From Morinoia aosen (taxonomy: Eukaryota; Arthropoda; Malacostraca; Amphipoda; Talitridae), in NCBI GenBank assembly GCA_030386875.1, contig CM059568.1:12944316-13008315 (forward strand): a DNA stretch of 64,000 bases. Reading direction: 5' to 3'. Position numbers and translations under genes: made by a program. The notes beneath the pieces are model-generated. The model had not been told where the DNA came from. It was given only the letters and a program-made list of their open reading frames with translations, and did not search any database. Positions 57,831-64,000 of the stretch are shown piece after piece (the first letter of the stretch is position 1; the number at the start of each line of letters is the position of its first letter).

Positions 57831-60491
57831 ATCGATAATCGACTCACTCCAAAAATTATGACACGAACTAAAGAAATTCCAAAAACATGAACGCACCTGT
57901 AGATTCAATATCTTCCTTCATTAAAATCCTAGTCATGTATGCTGTAACTTGCCCAGAAACTCCTCAGAGTGCCGTAAGATCGCCATCTCAATGCTCGCAT
58001 TTCAAGTGTGCGAAGTCTATTTCAGTTGAGTGATCCATTGGTGTCCGAACAGCTGTAAAGCAATCATCATTTGATGTCTTTGGAGAACTACTCCTCTGAA
58101 AATAGAAGGGCCGATATCACCTACGCTTGAGAAGTTCGAGGTGTGAATGGCTGTGCAGTGCTAGCACTGTGCCTTATCTTACTTGTACTACGTGGAAAGA
58201 ATTGAAAAATTCCTCCGTTTGAAACATGGCACCGTTTTTTCAGCAAAAGTTTCATATGTTTCATTTTAATGCTCGGAGCAGATGTTCAATGATGTGTGTT
58301 CAATCACCGAACCTTACACTAGAAGCACTTGAAGACTGAAACCACTTTACTTTCCGAAATACACAGTTTCCTGACGATGGTAAATATGTGAGGCATCAAT
58401 TCGAAAATTTTAATTCATCAGAAGGGGGGATTAATAATATGACTTGTGAAACATGTTAACATATAGCAGGAAGGTGATCACTGCGATATTTTTTAATACC
58501 ACGGAAAACAATAATAAAGGTGATAGAGGCTTGCCTTGAACTGTTTCATCAGTATTCGTTGCACCTCTGCGAGTATACTATCACTTTTGATGATCTATTG
58601 AGGCTGAGACCACTTCCTTTCCTGCGATAACGACGTCGATAGAGCCCTCGACGAATTTCTTATGCTACGCCTGAATCACTTTTCTATGAGAAAATATTGG
58701 CGAGATCTGGCAAACTATTTGGAGAGGAAAGACTGTTATTCATCCAGTCTCTGGGTCTTCTTTGATGATGAAAATAATCCTATTTGGATACATTGTTGAG
58801 CCACTTATTTTGATTGCTGATGGAGCTGCTAAAATCATGGCTCTCAGATATCATTCGCAATTGTAATATTTTCACCGTAAAATCAAGCACATAATTCTTG
58901 TGCCGACTTATTTTATACTTGATGTACGCTAGGGTCTCATGTAGTTTCTATTTCCTTCTTCATACAAATGATACCCTCCTTTTCCATTCTATCAAACTTA
59001 GGACATTTTTCCTTTGCATTCGATATCTTTCATCATGCCATGACTGCCAAAGCGTTTCCGCCTGCATAGGTCGGCCCGTAAGCTCTGATATCATCAATGT
59101 CTAATTTCGTTCAAAAACGGCAAGTCTAGGAGTATTTTGACCTTCTTCGACTCAGCATTTGACTACCAAGACAAATCGTACGCCAAGGAGAAACATTTGT
59201 CCATTTCCGAATTAGAACTTGACTACCAAGATAAATCCCAAGGGAATACATTTCTACAAATTCATCCATTGTTTTTAATCTCATGTTAAGGTTGATGGAA
59301 TCTGAAAACCTATGTTCATATGAAGAAATGGCTGATACAGTGTGTTAAGTTTTTGCCTTCAATGGCTTACATTGAAATTGATACACAAAAACCTTTTCCA
59401 AATATATAAACGATACGGAAGAGTTGTGGTAAGAGTTGTTAAATTTTGTGAAGAAATATTGCAAGTAAGATCCATCTGTTTTTTCGAGAAGCGTTGTGCG
59501 TCTGTGATACAAATGTATCACGATGCGAGAGACATAGAACCCTTTTGAATGAGTTGGTTTTGGGGGTGCAATCGTTTCCATGTATATTCATCAGTGAACT
59601 GGAGTTGAGTGCAGGTCCAAAAAATGCACAAATCAGCTCTTCTTACATTAAAATAATCGTAATCACTTTGCCAAAGAATAATCAAAGAGAATAAAAAATA
59701 AGCTAGGGATGAGAAGCACATAATAATGAACAGGAAAATATTATAGGCAAATGGACTCAAAGAATTGACTTCCTTGACGAAGTTTTGCTGCGATAATTAT
59801 CGTTTGAAGTTCAAATTAGCACGCATCGTGTCACGCGAAGCAAAACATTCAGGAATTCAAATTTTTTTAAACATAAATGCAATAACAAATTCTTCCCATC
59901 CTTCGCTTTAATGAAGCCTAATCAACTTACGCCAAATGGAATTCATTGACAGAAGTGAAATTGGAACTCTGTGGCCGGTGCTCACACGTGGCTAAAATAT
60001 TCAGGTAATTTGAATAATGTTTCGTTACCAATAACCTTCACCAAATTTATAAATCGATATTCAACACAAAAGCTAAAGTTTCTTTGTGAGAAATTGAATT
60101 CACTTCAACAACTTCATCAGACTTCTAATTATCAGGTTGACAACGTACCTTGTCCCCTTACTGTTGAAGACTTGCCTCATTCGAATTAAAAAATATTACG
60201 CAAGTAATATATCCAAAATAATTCAACAGAATTACCCAATTTTAACTAATTCATATAATCGCTACACATAAATCATTCAACACACACGCATGCCCCAAAT
60301 TAATATACACTTCTTCTAAGTTTTTATTTAATTCATCGATTGGCACGAGCGTTTGTCATCGCAAAGCTGATAATTATCGGGGAATATTAGCAAGAATTGC
60401 GGCGGAACGGACGCTGTAACCCAGAGGCTGCCTGTCACAAACAAGAACTTCCCTGCTGAGATGCCGTGCTGAGCGTTCTCTGTGACGTCGC
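57831..60491. other. No gene recognised
   Basis: 59158-59250 holds two imperfect copies of 'acttgactaccaaga(c/t)aaatc', about 62 bp apart. 60477-60490 has 'tgtgacgtcgcc'. Open frames of 60-80 aa show no domains. Confidence 0.5.
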
Positions 60492-61560
60492 CACTCCGGA
60501 CTTAGGGAGTCTGCAAGTATTTCCTCACATTGTATAGCTATATTTGAGTAGTCCAGGCTGCAGGGAGTCTGCAAGTATTTCCTCACATTGTTTAGATATG
60601 TTTGGGCATTCCAGACTTCAGGGAGTCTGCAAGTATTTCCTCACATTGTTTCGCTATATTTGAGTATTCCAGGCTGCAGGGAGTCTGCAAGTATTTCCTC
60701 ACATTGTTTAGCTATATTTGAGTAGTCCAGGCTGCAGGGAGTCTGCAAGTATTTCCTCACATTGTTTAGCTATATTTGAGTATTCCAGGCTGCAGGGAGT
60801 CTGCAAGTATTTCCTCACATTGTTTAGCTATATTTGAGTAGTCCAGGCTGCAGGGAGTCTGCAAGTATTTCCTCACATTGTTTGGCTATATTTGAGTAAT
60901 CCAGGCTGCAGGGAGTCTGCAAGTATTTCCTCACATTGTTTGGCTATATTTGAGTAGTCCAGGCTGCAGGGAGTCTGCAAGTATTTCCTCACATTGTTTA
61001 GCTATATTTGAGTAGTCCAGGCTGCAGGGAGTCTGCAAGTATTTCCTCACATTGTTTAGCTATATTTGAGTAGTCCAGGCTGCAGGGAGTCTGCAAGTAT
61101 TTCCTCACATTGTTTAGCTATATTTGAGTAGTCCAGGCTGCAGGGAGTCTGCAAGTATTTCCTCACATTGTTTAGCTATATTTGAGTAGTCCAGGCTGCA
61201 GGGAGTCTGCAAGTATTTCCTCACATTGTTTGGCTATATTTGAGTAGTCCAGGCTGCAGGGAGTCTGCAAGTATTTCCTCACATTGTTTAGCTATATTTG
61301 AGTAGTCCAGGCTGCAGGGAGTCTGCAAGTATTTCCTCACATTGTTAAGCTATATTTGAGTAGTCCAGGCTGCAGGGAGTCTACATGTATTTCCTCCCAT
61401 TATTTAGCTATGTTTGGGCATTCCAGACTTCAGGGAGTCTGCAAGTATTTCGTCCCATTATTTTACTGTGTTTGGGGGTTCCATTTATCTGGGAGTGTGC
61501 ATGTATTTCTTCCCATTGTTAGACTGTATTTGGGCATTCCAAGCTTGAAGAAGTCTGAAA
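60492..61560. repeat. 58-bp tandem repeat, ~18 copies
   Basis: The unit is ggctgcagggagtctgcaag followed by 'tatttcctcacattgtttagctatatttgagtagtcca'. The spacing of 'gggagtct' is 58 bp. Central copies are almost identical; the outer copies, especially 61372-61560, are diverged. 58 is one base over a multiple of three. Confidence 0.96.
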
Positions 61561-63582
61561 ATATTTTCTCCTTTGATTACATTTAGCGTATCTTATGCCC
61601 TCTTTATATTAATAGAAAAATTGTGAATGCTCTCGGAGTAAGTAACTTCAAAAAGGTTTTAATTTCTCTGTTTTAAAACGCCTGCGAGAAATGCAGAGAA
61701 TTTTACAAGATGGAGACTTGGAAATTTTACGGCGCACAGTTTATTTTGAAGAAACGAAGGTCAATTAGAGAATAAAGAGCGAAATGTAAAAATTATTTTC
61801 TTTAATTTTCAAACAGATGCCAAAAATCTTGAAACTTATTCAAAACTTCGAAATGTTTTGAAACAACTCACGACACAAATAGAAAAATAAATTGTTTCTT
61901 CTAATGAAATGAACTATTTATTAAAATAATTGTGTAGAAAAATTAGGCTGGCCTGTAAACATTCAAGTGCAGTGATATATTAATCGCTTAAACTGAAAGC
62001 ATTTTTTCCTTTACAAATTTGTCTGCCGTATGTGGTAGATCACACTTGAATAAAAATGATGATGGTAGAGCTCAGATGTTACCTCCCTTCCGTCTGTAAC
62101 TGCTCCCCCACAGTCTGCGATCTTGTGTTCTAGAGCACGGTCTGGGAAATAAACGGACTACCATGTACGCAGGGCACAACTGTAAACAATGGAGGACCTT
62201 ACATGAATAAAAATTTTTGTATTTGGTTGAAAAAGACTAAAGCTGGTGTTGTTAACTGAAATTAACGAATTAAATGCAATTAAAATCAGAATCAAATTGA
62301 CATTCTTTTAACATTTTCTTTAGCCTAGGAATCAAATATCGTAGTTTTTACCTACAGTTTTAGGAAATGCTAAGCATAGGTTCGTTCAATTCTTGTCATG
62401 ATTAAGAAAGATTATTTCAAAAAGTAGTCATTCATGATAAATTTATGACTTTTTGCTAAAAAAGTCACAAATCAATTTATGGGAGGTTCATTTCTTAACT
62501 TTTATGGGAGGTTTATTTCTCATTTCTTAACTTTGTACAATCAGATGTTTATTGCGAAACATCTTTAACGAAAGTGCAATGGGATTTTCTGTACATTTTC
62601 TTTGCCTAGCATAAAACGTTTTACACCTAATACACCTAAATTAAGTCCAGTGCACTACGCTGAAGGCTAATTATGCAGCTTCACATCCTCATAAAATGCA
62701 GAATAAGATAACATTTTGGGTGTACTTGTAAAATATGCTCGACCCCAAAAATACAAAATCTTGATTTACGTATTTAATTAGAAGCGATGCCTAAGCAAAT
62801 AAATGAAGCCGCTACCTTGATATAATTTTTTTTTGCCCAGTCTTGGCTCTGATTTGGTCAGACTCTTTGCCTGGCGTCGACAACAAAATTCCTGGAGAAA
62901 AGTATGCTGAAGAGCAGGACGCGGCGAATGAGACCTGGAAGAGCGTGGGCGGAATGTTATTTACGTGAAGCAAAACAATGCACGGAAAGCAACACAAAAG
63001 TCTAAGCTGATCGAGACCACTTTCTAATCAACACACGGGGCCGCATTCAAAAACAGCTTGTAATGGTGTGAAGCAAAATGGAAACTCAGGAGCTGGAAGG
63101 AAGTCAGCGTGAAGAACAAATAGCTTTAATAGAAACGGGAGTTCTTCGAAATTGATTTCGTTTTATAGGGAGAATTAAACTGTCGTTCAAAATTACACTG
63201 TGAGATGAAATTGAAGTGTGTAAGCCATTTGTTAATGCCCATATAATTCTGTTCACATAAAATTTTAAGCACAAACCGCAATTAATAGAATTCATTTTCT
63301 GATTGGAAGGAAATGTATCTCAGTGAAAACAGCAAATTTTTCACGGAAGTTCTTTAGGTTAAAAAACAGAGACAATTTTATACAGGTGTTGAAATTTGAA
63401 GCTTGCAAAAAGCACTGACTGCGCTCTAAAAAGGTCAATCTTAATGTTATATGACATTATTATAACTTTACAAGAGCAAATTCAAAACAGGGAGTGAAAC
63501 ACGAGCCGTTTCGTCGGCTACAGATAAGGTTACACACTGCTAATCATTAAACATTACGTTGTCGATTCTAGATTGCCCCTGA
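61561..63582. other. No feature recognised
   Basis: AT-rich DNA. A short repeat 'tatgggaggtt(c/t)atttct' lies at about 62479-62530. Confidence 0.5.
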
Positions 63583-63790
63583 ACTAAAATTAAAAATTTA
63601 ATTCAAAATTAGTAATTTTTGCAACTCCAGGATCTCTAGAGAAGTTAAGAGTAAGAAGTTAATAAAGCTAGCGAGCGATAATCCCGTTGAACTAAAATCC
63701 ACAATTTAATTCAATATCAGTAATTTTGCCACTCCGGGCTCACTAAAAAAAGTTTAGAGTTAGAAGTTGGCAAAGCTAACGCGCGAAAAA
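63583..63790. repeat. ~108-bp tandem duplication
   Basis: Two copies share 'aactaaaat', 'atttaattcaa', 'gcaactcc(a/g)g(g/c)' and 'agagt(a/t)agaagtt', offset by about 108 bp. Confidence 0.75.
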
Positions 63791-64000
63791 GTCGTACTTC
63801 ATTTCACAGGCAGGCAATAACTAAGGGCAGGTGTCATGCTCGTCTCCCTTCTGTTGGTGAGCAACACGGTAAAGGAAACAAGGTAGGGTCATTTCTATGG
63901 GAGAAAATATACCTTCTTTAGTTCGGCTAACCAATAGAAAGGCTTTATTTCAAACAAACTTCATGAGGTCTCCAAAACGCCATGTCGTTAGGCCAATAGT
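63791..64000. other. No feature recognised
   Basis: Window edge; unique DNA. Confidence 0.5.

Overview
The window reads as non-genic, AT-rich eukaryotic DNA, most likely from an arthropod and probably a malacostracan crustacean. That guess is inference: it rests on the style of the one recognisable retrotransposon (an RTE-like non-LTR element with a tandem TATG tail), the very high density of minisatellites, the palindromic MITEs, and the lack of any long intact gene. No operon, rRNA, CRISPR array or intact tRNA gene was seen.

Layout: 1-2.4 kb has a 49-bp dimeric tandem array, two candidate minus-strand exons, an 87-bp inverted repeat and MITE copy A. 4.5-10.1 kb holds six short tandem arrays (units of about 80, 45, 18, 39, 15 and 41 bp) and MITE copy B. 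12.09-13.65 kb is a 5'-truncated LINE on the minus strand, bounded by a 12-bp target-site duplication and carrying one frameshift. 15.85-17.26 kb is a 25-bp minisatellite of about 57 copies. 17.3-28 kb is mostly featureless, with MITE copy C and a candidate minus exon at 25.1 kb. 28.3-34.3 kb has two candidate plus-strand exons around a 2.4-kb array of 28- and 24-bp units, then a 16-bp array. 35.5-42 kb has small duplications, a GC-rich patch with two perfect CRE motifs, and a tRNA-derived SINE candidate. 45.0-47.7 kb has two adjacent mobile elements: a 1.05-kb element with 11-bp inverted ends and a 1.46-kb foldback element whose arms begin with 21-bp tandem repeats. 51.3-57.8 kb has MITE copy E (expanded into a tandem array), GC-rich candidate coding patches, MITE copy D and a 42-bp array. 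60.5-61.6 kb is a 58-bp array.

The best-supported biology is repeat biology: a dispersed family of near-perfect ~108-128-bp hairpins, a foldback transposon, and about twenty tandem arrays. Several array units have lengths of 3n+1 bp (25, 28, 16, 49 and 58 bp); the 25- and 16-bp arrays form long but meaningless open reading frames in more than one frame. Host genes, if present, are seen only as short candidate exons separated by kilobases of repeat-filled intron. These are offered at low confidence because short splice-bounded frames arise often by chance in 64 kb, and GC-rich patches look protein-like in several frames at once.
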